Positions 18,796 to 27,422 of a stretch of DNA of 64,000 bases are shown here, piece by piece. Origin of the DNA: MVRE01 sp015660965 (GTDB lineage: Archaea > Halobacteriota > Methanomicrobia > Methanomicrobiales > Methanospirillaceae). The number at the start of each line of letters is the position of its first letter. The stretch's first letter is position 1. The stretch is from contig JBEKCC010000005.1 in the NCBI GenBank assembly GCA_050015095.1, positions 62,001 to 126,000 on the forward strand, written 5' to 3'. The notes beneath the pieces are model-generated. The model was not told the origin of the DNA, made no database searches, and saw only the letters and a program-made list of their open reading frames with translations. Both the position numbers and the translations under genes were made by a program.

Positions 18796-20150
18796 TTGTT
18801 AGATTGTGTTTTTTTCTCGGGGTTTTCCTGTTGTTCAGAAGACTTTTCAATCTTACTGGTATCCATTTGCTCCCCCTTTTGCGTTTTTATCTGCGTTTCT
18901 GTCTCTTTCTCCTCTTCTTTCATCTCCTGCATTACCTTTTTTACAATCGCCTTTGACTTTGTAATATCATTTAAAAAGAAATTCAGCGATTCGGCATCTA
19001 GTAAAAGATCTTTTGTGAAACCCTCCGGATCATGTTTAACGAGGAGAGTAATTGTTTTAAGGTATTCCTCACGCAGAGTATTCTGGGGAATTTGCATCAT
19101 ATTTGCCACCTTGTTTAAGAGAGCAAGACGAATTGCTTTCTGCTTTTTTGCACCGGACATTTTCTGCCAACGTGATGGTGGCATGATTTTTGCATGAACA
19201 CCCTTTCCATTAGACGCTTCAGCAACACCGAGAATCATCATCGCGATTGCATAACGCCAAAGGGTATGGTATTGCCGACGATAAGTATATCCAAGATATT
19301 CATCAGCGCGCGATAAATTTTGGTATGCTATTCTAAAGTCTTGAGCGTCAACAAAAAGAGGAATGTTACTTTCGATCCATTGCTCAATACTTTCGGGGGT
19401 ACTATCAACTTCACGAGATAAACGGATTAAATCCACATCATTCGATTTCGATGCTAAAAGAGTAATAAGATTAAATATTGATATTCTCTCGTCCTTTTGG
19501 GAGGTATGTACTTGTTGCGTATCTAGGTGTTCTCTTCCGATCGCGGAAGCATAAAGCATGTTAACGGCAGATCTAACATCTCCTTCAGAACTCTCTGCAA
19601 TCTCTTTGATCGTCCCATCGCTACACTCAATTTTTTCTGCCGCGCAAATATACCTGAGTCGAGGTGCGATTGATCTAGATGGAATTGCCTTAAACAATAC
19701 AGGCTCACAACGGACGCGTAGTTCCGGAGCTATTCCATATAAATCATTTACAATGAGAATTATCGGTTGTTGGGTTTGTCTGATGCATTCAATAATAGCA
19801 CGTGCTCCCCCTCGATCTGCGGTTCCTTGTATGTTGTCCGCTTCATCGAGAACGATTAACTTTCTCGATGACCCAGTTAGACTTGCATTTGTACTACCAC
19901 CTCCCACAATACGTTCTATGACAGCCGCAGTCCGCTGGTCGCTTGCATTGAGTTCGATAATATCCCAATTCATATCGTGAGCAAGGGCATATACACTGGA
20001 AGTCTTACCGATGCCTGGCTTTCCGTAGAGAAGAAGGGGTTTCGATTGGCGTGTCCAGGTTTGTGCCCAAGCTGCCATCAGATGTATTGACGTGGAATTT
20101 CCAACAATATCCTGGAGCCGCGGCGGGCGGTATTTCTCTGCCCAATCCAT
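18762..20150 (-). CDS. rfcL: replication factor C large subunit
   Basis: A 462-residue clamp-loader ATPase that places PCNA on DNA. The N-terminus MDWAEKYRPPRLQDIVGN is characteristic and fixes the start at 20150. A longer open frame to 20318 adds non-homologous residues. Walker A GKPGIGKTSS and Walker B IVLDEADN are present. After the collar helices comes a charged low-complexity tail (lysine- and glutamate-rich) ending in QVTLFDGF, a PIP-box-like PCNA-binding motif two residues from the C-terminus. RfcS is not in this window. Confidence 0.93.
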   Translation of the reverse strand: MDWAEKYRPPRLQDIVGNSTSIHLMAAWAQTWTRQSKPLLLYGKPGIGKTSSVYALAHDMNWDIIELNASDQRTAAVIERIVGGGSTNASLTGSSRKLIVLDEADNIQGTADRGGARAIIECIRQTQQPIILIVNDLYGIAPELRVRCEPVLFKAIPSRSIAPRLRYICAAEKIECSDGTIKEIAESSEGDVRSAVNMLYASAIGREHLDTQQVHTSQKDERISIFNLITLLASKSNDVDLIRLSREVDSTPESIEQWIESNIPLFVDAQDFRIAYQNLSRADEYLGYTYRRQYHTLWRYAIAMMILGVAEASNGKGVHAKIMPPSRWQKMSGAKKQKAIRLALLNKVANMMQIPQNTLREEYLKTITLLVKHDPEGFTKDLLLDAESLNFFLNDITKSKAIVKKVMQEMKEEEKETETQIKTQKGEQMDTSKIEKSSEQQENPEKKTQSNNQVTLFDGFRR

Positions 20151-20246
20151 ACCAACACGTTGACTCGATATCAAATAAATTATGTCTGATGAGACAGAAT
20201 ACCAATAGACGCAATTCTTCATGAGGTATGATTTGCGGGTGATATC

Positions 20247-21260
20247 GTGGAAAAACGGTGCTCTACAGATTCCATTGCAAAAGTGGTCAAGGAATATGAG
20301 GGCGTAAAGAGGAAACATGCCATTGGCGAAATGGTAAATGCATTAAAAATTGATGCTCCCCATGTTGTCGCCTCTTTTGGTGAGGACGCTGCAGTAATTG
20401 AGCATAATGGGGAGGCATTACTATTTGCTGCAGATGGAATCTGGAGCCGACTTATGGAGGCTGACCCATATTGGGCCGGATACTGTTCTGTGCTTGTAAA
20501 TATTCATGATATTGCAGCAATGGGAGGACGCCCAATAGCAATGGTTGATGTCTTCTCGATTCCTAGCGACTCATCCATTCAAGAACAAGTTGTTAAAGGG
20601 ATGCATGATGCATCCATGCAATTTGGAGTCCCGATTGTTGGCGGTCACTTGCATCCCGATGCCCCATATAGTGTAATTGATGTCTCAATTCTTGGGTGTG
20701 CTAAACTGGACTCAGTCATTTACAGTCACACTGCAGAAATAGGAGACCGTGTAGTTGCTGCAATTGACCTTACAGGAAGGGTTCATCCATCCTGTATGTT
20801 GAATTGGGATTCTGTTACAATGAAATCTGCAGAATCAGTGAGAGCACAAATTGCAGTACTTGAACAAATTGGTAGAGAACATCTTGTAACCGCTGGCAAA
20901 GATATCAGCAACCCGGGGATTATTGGGACCTTGGGGATGCTTTTAGAAGTCAGCGGTAAAGGAGCACATATTGATCTTAGCCTCATTCCACGACCTGACC
21001 TCGCGGCAAACAACATGACATTTGAACAATGGGTCAAAATGTATCCCGGAATGGGTTTTGTCCTGACTGCAAAAACAGATAAAGTCCCAAAATTGGTCAG
21101 AAAGTTTGCTTCTGTTGGTATGGTAGCACAGTCGATAGGAACCGTCGATGATTCAAATGAGTTAAAACTCTGTTACGAAGGGGACGAAACCCAGGTCTTT
21201 GAATTTATCCATAACGGTGTAATGCACCTGTTTTCTGAAGATCTCCCATGTCGTCTGTAA
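20247..21260 (+). CDS. mmp2: methanogenesis marker protein 2 (AIR synthase-related)
   Basis: A 337-residue protein of the PurM/SelD-like AIR synthase superfamily, matching the methanogen-specific marker 2 group. An N-terminal ATP-binding region contains ASFGEDAAVIEHNGEALLFAADG. The core motifs are NIHDIAAMGGRPIA and VGGHLHPD. The biochemical role is not established, although the superfamily phosphorylates or activates amides. Start GTG at 20247 with GGTGAT just upstream. It overlaps the next gene (MtxX) by 13 nt, and the two marker genes are probably coupled. Confidence 0.85.
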   Translation: MEKRCSTDSIAKVVKEYEGVKRKHAIGEMVNALKIDAPHVVASFGEDAAVIEHNGEALLFAADGIWSRLMEADPYWAGYCSVLVNIHDIAAMGGRPIAMVDVFSIPSDSSIQEQVVKGMHDASMQFGVPIVGGHLHPDAPYSVIDVSILGCAKLDSVIYSHTAEIGDRVVAAIDLTGRVHPSCMLNWDSVTMKSAESVRAQIAVLEQIGREHLVTAGKDISNPGIIGTLGMLLEVSGKGAHIDLSLIPRPDLAANNMTFEQWVKMYPGMGFVLTAKTDKVPKLVRKFASVGMVAQSIGTVDDSNELKLCYEGDETQVFEFIHNGVMHLFSEDLPCRL

Positions 21261-22015
21261 CAAAACGGATTGGGATCGGTATTGGTGACGATGCAGAAAA
21301 AGTCATTGAAAGTGCCAACACTGTCGGAGATGCTATACAAATAATTTGTTATTGCACTCCTAAAACCGTTATCAGGAAAGAATCTTTATCGAAATCTGTC
21401 AAGATCGTCAAACACTCAGAACCACATGAATTGTTGATTTCTGATTTAGTTGCTGGTAAGATTAACGCTGCAGTAAGAGGCACTCTCCCGGCGAATGCTA
21501 CGTTGAAAGCGTTAAAACGGGCTATGAGCGTTGATCATCTTGAACGAATTGCCCTTCTGGAAACAGTTGACGGGAAAAAATTTTTATTAGCCCCCGTTGG
21601 TGTCGATGAAGGGTGGACCGTTCCTGAAAAGGTTATCCTGATAAAAAAAGGACGGGAAATTGCACGAAGGTTCGGTATCTCGCAAGAAGCAGCAATACTT
21701 TCAGGCGGCCGTTTTGGAGATATTGGAAGACACCGGCAGGTCGATACGTCGATGGCTGATGCCGAACTCGTAGCACGTCTGAGTGGGGCAAAGCACTTTG
21801 AAATCCTGATCGAAGATGCTGTAAAAGAGTGTGGAATCATTATCGCTCCTGATGGCATTTCAGGCAATTTAATCTTCAGAACACTCACGTTTCTCGGAGG
21901 CGGGCACGGACACGGGGCGCCTGTGCTAAATATCGATAAAATATTTGTGGATACATCGCGCGCCTCACCAAATTACACCAATGCGCTAAAACTAGCCGCA
22001 TCATTGTTAGATTAA
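21248..22015 (+). CDS. mtxX: methanogenesis marker protein 4 / MtxX
   Basis: A 255-residue protein of the MtxX group, related to phosphate acetyl/butyryltransferases but restricted to methanogens. Visible family segments are VRGTLPANATLKALKR, SGGRFGDIGR and IIAPDGISGNLIFRTLTFLGG. It was named as a possible methyltransferase-associated protein, but its reaction is unknown. It overlaps mmp2, so both are likely expressed together and linked to methanogenesis enzyme maturation. The AT-rich gap to the histone gene follows. Confidence 0.85.
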   Translation: MSSVTKRIGIGIGDDAEKVIESANTVGDAIQIICYCTPKTVIRKESLSKSVKIVKHSEPHELLISDLVAGKINAAVRGTLPANATLKALKRAMSVDHLERIALLETVDGKKFLLAPVGVDEGWTVPEKVILIKKGREIARRFGISQEAAILSGGRFGDIGRHRQVDTSMADAELVARLSGAKHFEILIEDAVKECGIIIAPDGISGNLIFRTLTFLGGGHGHGAPVLNIDKIFVDTSRASPNYTNALKLAASLLD

Positions 22016-22170
22016 TAAAAATTTGATTTAAATCATTATTTTGGATTAATGTTTGATTTAAACAAAATTAAAAATATTCTGCGAAGTTTTGCCCTTTGAT
22101 TTCTATAAAATTGGATTCTCGCGTCCCGATGCTCCATTGGCGTGTAAAATAAGGGTTTTTCCCAAAAAGT

Positions 22171-22180
22171 ATTTATATAT
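22171..22180 (+). promoter_or_regulatory. TATA box of the histone gene
   Basis: ATTTATATAT, preceded by the purine-rich AAAAAG expected of a BRE, lies about 35 nt before the histone ATG. Spacing to a start site near 22200-22205 would give a short leader carrying the GAGGT ribosome binding site. Inferred from the archaeal promoter consensus. Confidence 0.6.
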
Positions 22181-22211
22181 ACCAATAGACTTCTGTTTTG
22201 AGGTAAGAAAC

Positions 22212-22418
22212 ATGGCAGATTTACCAATCGCGGCAGTTGTACGAATTGCTAAGAAAAATGGCGCAGAGAGAGTCGGTAGTGATGCAGCAGAGGCACTTGT
22301 TGCAAGAGCAGAAAAATACATCGCCCAGCTGACAAAGGAGTCCAACAAACTCGCAGAACACGCAGGTAGGAAGACTATCAAAAAAGAAGATGTTGACCTC
22401 GCGGCAAAATCCGCATAA
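22212..22418 (+). CDS. archaeal histone (HMf family)
   Basis: A 68-residue histone-fold protein that dimerises and wraps DNA. It begins MADLPIAAVVRIAKKNGAER, contains SDAAEALVARAEKY for the central helix and the typical AGRKTIKKEDVDLAAKS C-terminus. There is no tail. The start ATG at 22212 has GAGGT 7 nt upstream. A longer open frame back to 22089 lies in AT-rich promoter DNA. A T6 tract at 22425-22430 follows. Confidence 0.96.
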   Translation: MADLPIAAVVRIAKKNGAERVGSDAAEALVARAEKYIAQLTKESNKLAEHAGRKTIKKEDVDLAAKSA

Positions 22419-22424
22419 GTCAAC

Positions 22425-22430
22425 TTTTTT
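22425..22430 (+). terminator. T-tract terminator of the histone gene
   Basis: A run of six T shortly after the histone stop, in the 27-bp gap before the convergent hisB. Inferred. Confidence 0.4.
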
Positions 22431-22445
22431 CTAATCGCTAAATGT

Positions 22446-23024
22446 TTATAACGTACCTTTGGTACTAGGTATCCCTTTGCTTTTATTCAAAACAAGAGCA
22501 TTGGAAAGTGCTATTCCAAATGCTTTAAAGACAGCCTCACATTGGTGATGGTCATTACGTCCAGAGAAAGTAATATGAGCAGTAATACCGGCTCTATTGC
22601 AAAGAGTATAGAAGAAATGCTCGAATATTTCGCTGTGAACAGCTCCAACATTTGAGTCATTAAACGTTCCAGAGAAAACCAGATATCCTCGGCCACCACA
22701 ATCCAGTGCTACCTGCGCAATCGATTCGTCCATGGGAATGATTGCATGTGCAAAACGTTGAATCCCTTTTCCATCACCAATTGTCTGTCTAATCGCGTCA
22801 CCTAACACAATTCCGGTGTCTTCAATAGTGTGGTGATGATCCACATCGAGATCTCCGCTCACTTTACAGTCCAAATCAAAACTAGCATGTTTTGCCATTG
22901 AGTGGAGCATGTGATCAAAGAAAGGAATTCCCGTTTTAACTGTGCCGCTACCTTTCCCATCAATATTGAGAGCCAAAACAATATTCGTCTCCTTTGTAGA
23001 CCTGTTTAACTTAACTTTCCTCAT
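22446..23024 (-). CDS. hisB: imidazoleglycerol-phosphate dehydratase
   Basis: A 192-residue manganese enzyme for the sixth step of histidine synthesis. The metal-binding motifs DHHHTIEDTG and NDHHQCEAVFKAFG are intact. Only the dehydratase domain is present, with no phosphatase fusion, as usual in archaea. The start overlaps the hisA stop by 4 nt. It is the last gene of the minus-strand metK-hisG-hisA-hisB run. Confidence 0.95.
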   Translation of the reverse strand: MRKVKLNRSTKETNIVLALNIDGKGSGTVKTGIPFFDHMLHSMAKHASFDLDCKVSGDLDVDHHHTIEDTGIVLGDAIRQTIGDGKGIQRFAHAIIPMDESIAQVALDCGGRGYLVFSGTFNDSNVGAVHSEIFEHFFYTLCNRAGITAHITFSGRNDHHQCEAVFKAFGIALSNALVLNKSKGIPSTKGTL

Positions 23025-23731
23025 TTACATACCTCCAAGGCTGCTTTGAGGCTGATTTTACCGCTATACAAGGCTGATCCGAGCACTGCCCCATATGCAC
23101 CAATATCTTTGAGCATCCTTATATCCTGTGTGCTAGATATGCCACCAGCAATAACAACAGGCAACCGTGTTTTATTAACTATCTGTTTTACCGGTTCAAA
23201 TCGAATACCTTGTTGGAGACCTTCAACGTCTACATTGGTATATAAAAATGAGCCTACTCCAAGCAACTCGAATCGATCTACCCATTCGAGAACATCACCA
23301 GCTGTTTTTTGCCAACCCTCTATGGCAATTTGACCACCCTTTGCATCAACTCCCGCCATCACCCGCTCACTTCCGAATTGATCCGCAAGAATTTGTATGC
23401 TTCTAGGGTTTTGTGTCGCCATGGTACTAAGAATAATTCGGGATACACCAGTCTCAAGCCAACGGACACCGTCATCAATAGATCGAATTCCGCCACCAAG
23501 CTCAATTTCAACTCCGGTATTTTTGATAAGGTCTCTTACCAAATTAGCATTCTTTCCTGATTTTCCAAAAGCACCATCGAGATTTATGACATGAAGTGCA
23601 TCGGCCCCTATATCGATCCAACGTTTTGCACATTCCCTAGGATCACCATACAACGTTGCACTTTCTTTCTTGCCTTGAACAAGCTGTACACAGTGGCCAC
23701 CAAGGATATCAACAGCGGGAAATACTCTCAT
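23021..23731 (-). CDS. hisA: phosphoribosyl-formimino-AICAR ribotide isomerase HisA
   Basis: A 236-residue TIM-barrel isomerase of histidine synthesis. The catalytic aspartate is in FPAVDILGG. Phosphate-binding loops ELGGGIRS and VIAGGISS are present. The second catalytic aspartate lies in the TNVDVEG segment. It sits 5 nt after hisG and overlaps hisB, so translation is coupled through the pathway. Confidence 0.95.
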   Translation of the reverse strand: MRVFPAVDILGGHCVQLVQGKKESATLYGDPRECAKRWIDIGADALHVINLDGAFGKSGKNANLVRDLIKNTGVEIELGGGIRSIDDGVRWLETGVSRIILSTMATQNPRSIQILADQFGSERVMAGVDAKGGQIAIEGWQKTAGDVLEWVDRFELLGVGSFLYTNVDVEGLQQGIRFEPVKQIVNKTRLPVVIAGGISSTQDIRMLKDIGAYGAVLGSALYSGKISLKAALEVCK

Positions 23732-23736
23732 ATCAG

Positions 23737-24681
23737 TTAGCGGATCATCCGTTGGATCGACATGACTAGAATATCCTTTGCACCTGCTCTTTTAAGGGCA
23801 TTGATAAGTGAATACACGCGAATCTCATCAACAACCGCATGTACCGCGACAAGATCCTCCTTTGATGCTACCTTCATAATAGTAGGTCCAGAAAGCCCAG
23901 GTAACAATTTTTTTATTGCCTCAAGGGAAGAACGTTTTACGTTCATCATCAAATAACACTGACCTCGAGCTCGGACAACACTCTCAAAAGCTAAAAGGAT
24001 TTCATCAATTTTTTCTTTTTTTGTTTTAAGCGATGACTTATTCGCAATGAGATAGGTGCTCGTTTCAAGTACTTCTGTAAGAACACGGAGACGATTAATC
24101 TTTAAAGTATTTCCAGAGCTAGAGAGATCAACAATTGCATCAGCAATACCTAGGTGAGGTGTCGCTTCACATGCTCCGCTCACGAGAACAACATTGACAT
24201 CGATCCCTTGCTTTTTAAAAAAGCTTTTAGTGATCTTGGGAAATTCAGTTGCAACATTGGCGTTATTTAGCTGCTGGGGGGAAGTTATATCAGAATCTTC
24301 ACGAACCGCAAGAACAAGTTTTGCCTGTCCAATGTGGAGGTCGAGGAGTTCTGTAACATCAGAACCCCGTTCTGCCACCATATCGTGACCCGTAATCCCG
24401 ATGTCGGCGGCTCCTATTGCTACATATTCAGGTATATCAATAGGCCGGGCAAAGAGGAGCTCAACATGAGGATCATGCGTTTTAGTAATAAGCCGACGTT
24501 CACCACCGCTCTCGGGCAAATGAAGCCCGCTCTTTTCCACGAGCTCCATAATCGGTTCTGCGATTCTACCTTTGTTTGGTATTGCCAGCCGAACTGTTGA
24601 GAGAGATGATGATTTATTGAATAGATTGAATTTTTTCACGCCAGATTTTTCTTTTTTTTTGTTAGAAGGTCTTGAGCTCAC
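23737..24681 (-). CDS. hisG: ATP phosphoribosyltransferase HisG, long form
   Basis: The first enzyme of histidine synthesis. The catalytic part starts at VRLAIPNKGRIAEP and includes GITGHDMVAERG and the PRPP loop VDLSSSGNTLKINRL. A C-terminal segment of about 75 residues corresponds to the regulatory ACT-like domain that binds histidine, so this is the feedback-inhibited hexameric form. The frame starts with GTG at 24681, giving a lysine-rich N-terminal extension of about 30 residues. GTG at 24639 is the only other start before the conserved core. The first start overlaps the metK 3' end by 20 nt, and an A9 tract lies between them. Confidence 0.92.
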   Translation of the reverse strand: MSSRPSNKKKEKSGVKKFNLFNKSSSLSTVRLAIPNKGRIAEPIMELVEKSGLHLPESGGERRLITKTHDPHVELLFARPIDIPEYVAIGAADIGITGHDMVAERGSDVTELLDLHIGQAKLVLAVREDSDITSPQQLNNANVATEFPKITKSFFKKQGIDVNVVLVSGACEATPHLGIADAIVDLSSSGNTLKINRLRVLTEVLETSTYLIANKSSLKTKKEKIDEILLAFESVVRARGQCYLMMNVKRSSLEAIKKLLPGLSGPTIMKVASKEDLVAVHAVVDEIRVYSLINALKRAGAKDILVMSIQRMIR

Positions 24682-25864
24682 CGCAGATTACCTTCTCTGT
24701 AATACTAGTTACATTCTCAAGCCAATCGTCAACAATCCCCTCAACATCACCTTTAATTTTTTGCATGGAAACACCGGATTTCGGTAATACTTGCGCACTC
24801 GCCATAAGTGGAAGGTCAATGGGTTTCCCAATTTGGGATAGAAGGCGGATATACATCTCCTCAATTCCATCAATTTTTGCTACGCAGTCATTGGCCATTT
24901 GAGTTGAAAGCAGATTATAAATCTTACCTATATGGTTAATTGGATTCTTTCCGCTTGTAGCCTCCATACTCATAGGTCTGTTAGGAGTGATCAGTCCATT
25001 ACAACGATTTCCTCGTCCTACAGATCCGTCATCACCCATCTCCGCTGATGTCCCAGTTACAGTTAGGTATACACTTTGATTTTTGATGTCGTCTGCAGTG
25101 TTCACGTGGACTATTACTTTACGCTTTGTGCTTTTCTTGGCAACCTTTTCGATTTGCTCGGCAAGACGAGCCATGTATTCGCTATATTGATGTATATCAG
25201 CGCAGTATTTGTCAACAATAGCACATGCAATTGTGAGTATGATTGTATCTCGATCTCGGAGTCCCATGATCTTGATATCCTGCCCGATTGCAGGATATTT
25301 TGGTCTCAACTTATCGTCAATGAAATCACTGACACCCATTATAATATTTTCAACTTCAGAGAATGGTGCATGCCCTACACCAAATGAAGTGTCATTTGCC
25401 CTTGGTATCTTTCCCTGATGTAGTTTGAAAACATCACGAAGATCGGTGGAACCAGTACCAAGCCTGCAATCCATGATTACATCGCGTTCGAGATTCAGAG
25501 TTGAAAAAAGTGATCTAAGATAACTTCGTGCTGCTTCGATAGCAATTGCATCCGTTGCAATCGATACATCTTTGAATCGTTTTGTTGCACGTCCATCAAT
25601 TAAAATAAAGATGGGCCTTATTACCTTCCCACCGCCAAACTTCGGCATTGATTCGCCAGCAACAACCTCACCCTGATCGGTATTGTGGTGCAAAACTGCA
25701 CCGAACTCCTCAAGATATTCCTTACAAAGAGCTCTACTAATTGCCTCTGCAATACCATCCGCTATACTGTCTGGATGACCGAGGCATTTACGTTCTACAA
25801 GTTCAATTTGTTCTTTTTCTAGAGGGATTTGATCGAGTGCCTCAACTTTAATATTTCTCTTCAT
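24662..25864 (-). CDS. metK: S-adenosylmethionine synthetase, archaeal type
   Basis: A 400-residue archaeal methionine adenosyltransferase. Its motifs differ from bacterial MetK: ERKCLGHPDSIADGIAEA, HHNTDQGEVV, and VGRGNRCNGLITPNRPMSMEA. It makes SAM for the radical-SAM and methyl-transfer enzymes of the cell, including ThiC here. Start chosen at ATG 25864 because GAGG lies 6 nt upstream. A TTG at 25888 is open but without support. It heads the histidine gene run. Confidence 0.95.
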   Translation of the reverse strand: MKRNIKVEALDQIPLEKEQIELVERKCLGHPDSIADGIAEAISRALCKEYLEEFGAVLHHNTDQGEVVAGESMPKFGGGKVIRPIFILIDGRATKRFKDVSIATDAIAIEAARSYLRSLFSTLNLERDVIMDCRLGTGSTDLRDVFKLHQGKIPRANDTSFGVGHAPFSEVENIIMGVSDFIDDKLRPKYPAIGQDIKIMGLRDRDTIILTIACAIVDKYCADIHQYSEYMARLAEQIEKVAKKSTKRKVIVHVNTADDIKNQSVYLTVTGTSAEMGDDGSVGRGNRCNGLITPNRPMSMEATSGKNPINHIGKIYNLLSTQMANDCVAKIDGIEEMYIRLLSQIGKPIDLPLMASAQVLPKSGVSMQKIKGDVEGIVDDWLENVTSITEKVICGELKTF

Positions 25865-25982
25865 CACATTCCTCGGATTCTTAATCAATTGTACAAAATA
25901 AAAGGGACTGGAAGTCTTATAACCATTTTCTTATAACACCGATGGTTACTACCAATCTGGATATGAAAAGTGAAAATATATT

Positions 25983-27320
25983 TTATCGTCTTAAAAATTT
26001 ATGTAGAATCGTCATCTCGCTTCCCTTTGGCGCTCTTTTTACTGGAGTTTTAGAAGGACGGTGTTCAGTTTTATCTTCTTCAGGAACCTCTTCAGATTTT
26101 GTGGATTTTTTCTCATGAGATTGAGCTTTAGTTTGGGATGAGCGCTGATGACCGAGTTTATTACCACAACCAGGACAGAAATTTGCAGAGATAGGTAATT
26201 TTTTTCCACAATTATAGCAGAAGAATGGAACTGCTGTCTCATCTTCAATGGGCTCCGGTTCTTTTTCTATGACCTTTTTTTCACGATCAGACACAACCGA
26301 AACAGCAGGTTCAGATTTGACTTTTTCTTCCGGTTCTGGTCCTATTCGTTTTGTTGGTTGAACCGTGGGTTGCCGAGAAGGCTGCATTGCATCTTTCATT
26401 GCAGTCTTCATTACTGATTGAACCTCAACTCTTTTCACGGTCTTTGTCTCTGGCTGATGGGGGGTGGAAGCTGGGATCTCCCGGTATGGTTTTGGTTGAA
26501 GGATCGGTTTCTGAGTAGGTTCAATAGTCGTTTTTTTAATTACTTGTCGTGCCTTAGGCTCTGGTATCTCGTGTTCCTCTTCTTTTGTAGTCTGATAAAG
26601 TGATATCAGTCTTTTAACCGGAGGTTGTTTCTCAAGATCCTTAGTTTGTTTCTTTATAGGTTGGAACTCTGATCGAACTGACACGGGTTTCTGTGGATGT
26701 GCTGGTATTTCTTGCTCTTCCTCAGGCTCTGGTTTCGGTTCCTTCTGAAATGAAGGCTTCTTTTGCCGTTTTGGCTGAGTCTGCTCCTCCAGTAGAGCGA
26801 TCCATTCATCAATTTCTGATGATCGGTCCATCCCATCTTGGGCGAAGACCAGTTTCATTGACTTGATCTCATCATCTGGGGATTTTATGGATATAACAAG
26901 GACAGGATCGGAATTTTCTGAGAACTCAACAATACTTCCGGCGATTGATTCTAAGGGGATATCCTTCGCCGTAACTTTTAACTTCTTTTCCTGTGTGTCA
27001 ATCAAAAAGATCCGTTTGTCTGTAAGGTATGCATGGAAAAAGAATTTTTTCACCGAGATATTAAGCGAACCAATAAGTACATGCTCTCCTGGTTGAAGGT
27101 AAGCTGAAAGTCCACCTTCCTCTTCCTCTTCAGCCTCCGGTTCTTCGTTCTGGTGTTTTTTTGAGGGGGGGGCTTTTTGCACCGTGCTGCCTCCAATAGC
27201 CAGCTTGGTCCCCGGTGCAGATGCGGGCTTACCGGACCGTTGCGGTATTTTTCCACCGCAATATCCGCAGATCACCGTTGTATCTCTAACTTCAATTCCG
27301 CAATGAGGACATTTCATCAT
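25983..27320 (-). CDS. double zinc-ribbon protein with a PH-like domain
   Basis: A 445-residue protein of unknown function. An N-terminal zinc ribbon (CPHCGIEV ... CGYCGGKI) is followed at residues 70-190 by a domain like bacterial PH domains (LQPGEHVLIGSLNISVKKFF, LTDKRIFLID). Then comes a long Pro/Lys/Glu/Gln-rich linker of about 180 residues and a second zinc ribbon (CYNCGKKL ... CPGCGNKL) near 370. There is no membrane segment or signal. The architecture suggests a scaffolding or membrane-surface protein. It is monocistronic. A run of eight G near 27166-27173 lies inside the gene. Confidence 0.65.
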   Translation of the reverse strand: MMKCPHCGIEVRDTTVICGYCGGKIPQRSGKPASAPGTKLAIGGSTVQKAPPSKKHQNEEPEAEEEEEGGLSAYLQPGEHVLIGSLNISVKKFFFHAYLTDKRIFLIDTQEKKLKVTAKDIPLESIAGSIVEFSENSDPVLVISIKSPDDEIKSMKLVFAQDGMDRSSEIDEWIALLEEQTQPKRQKKPSFQKEPKPEPEEEQEIPAHPQKPVSVRSEFQPIKKQTKDLEKQPPVKRLISLYQTTKEEEHEIPEPKARQVIKKTTIEPTQKPILQPKPYREIPASTPHQPETKTVKRVEVQSVMKTAMKDAMQPSRQPTVQPTKRIGPEPEEKVKSEPAVSVVSDREKKVIEKEPEPIEDETAVPFFCYNCGKKLPISANFCPGCGNKLGHQRSSQTKAQSHEKKSTKSEEVPEEDKTEHRPSKTPVKRAPKGSEMTILHKFLRR

Positions 27321-27422
27321 TATACTCCGTTCAATGTTCAGAGAGTAGGTAACTATATTGTTCTCATTCCATAAGAAAAATGCTCTGATCGATCGCTTAT
27401 TATCAGGAACCCACTTCCTAGG

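Noticed and set aside
20151..20318. 56-residue N-terminal extension of RfcL
   Set aside because: The conserved MDWAEKYRPPRLQDIVGN is the normal protein start. The upstream residues look like translated promoter DNA.
27166..27173. G8 tract as a sign of a frameshift in the zinc-ribbon/PH gene
   Set aside because: The frame continues on both sides through the zinc ribbon and PH-like domain without interruption, so the tract is tolerated as it stands.
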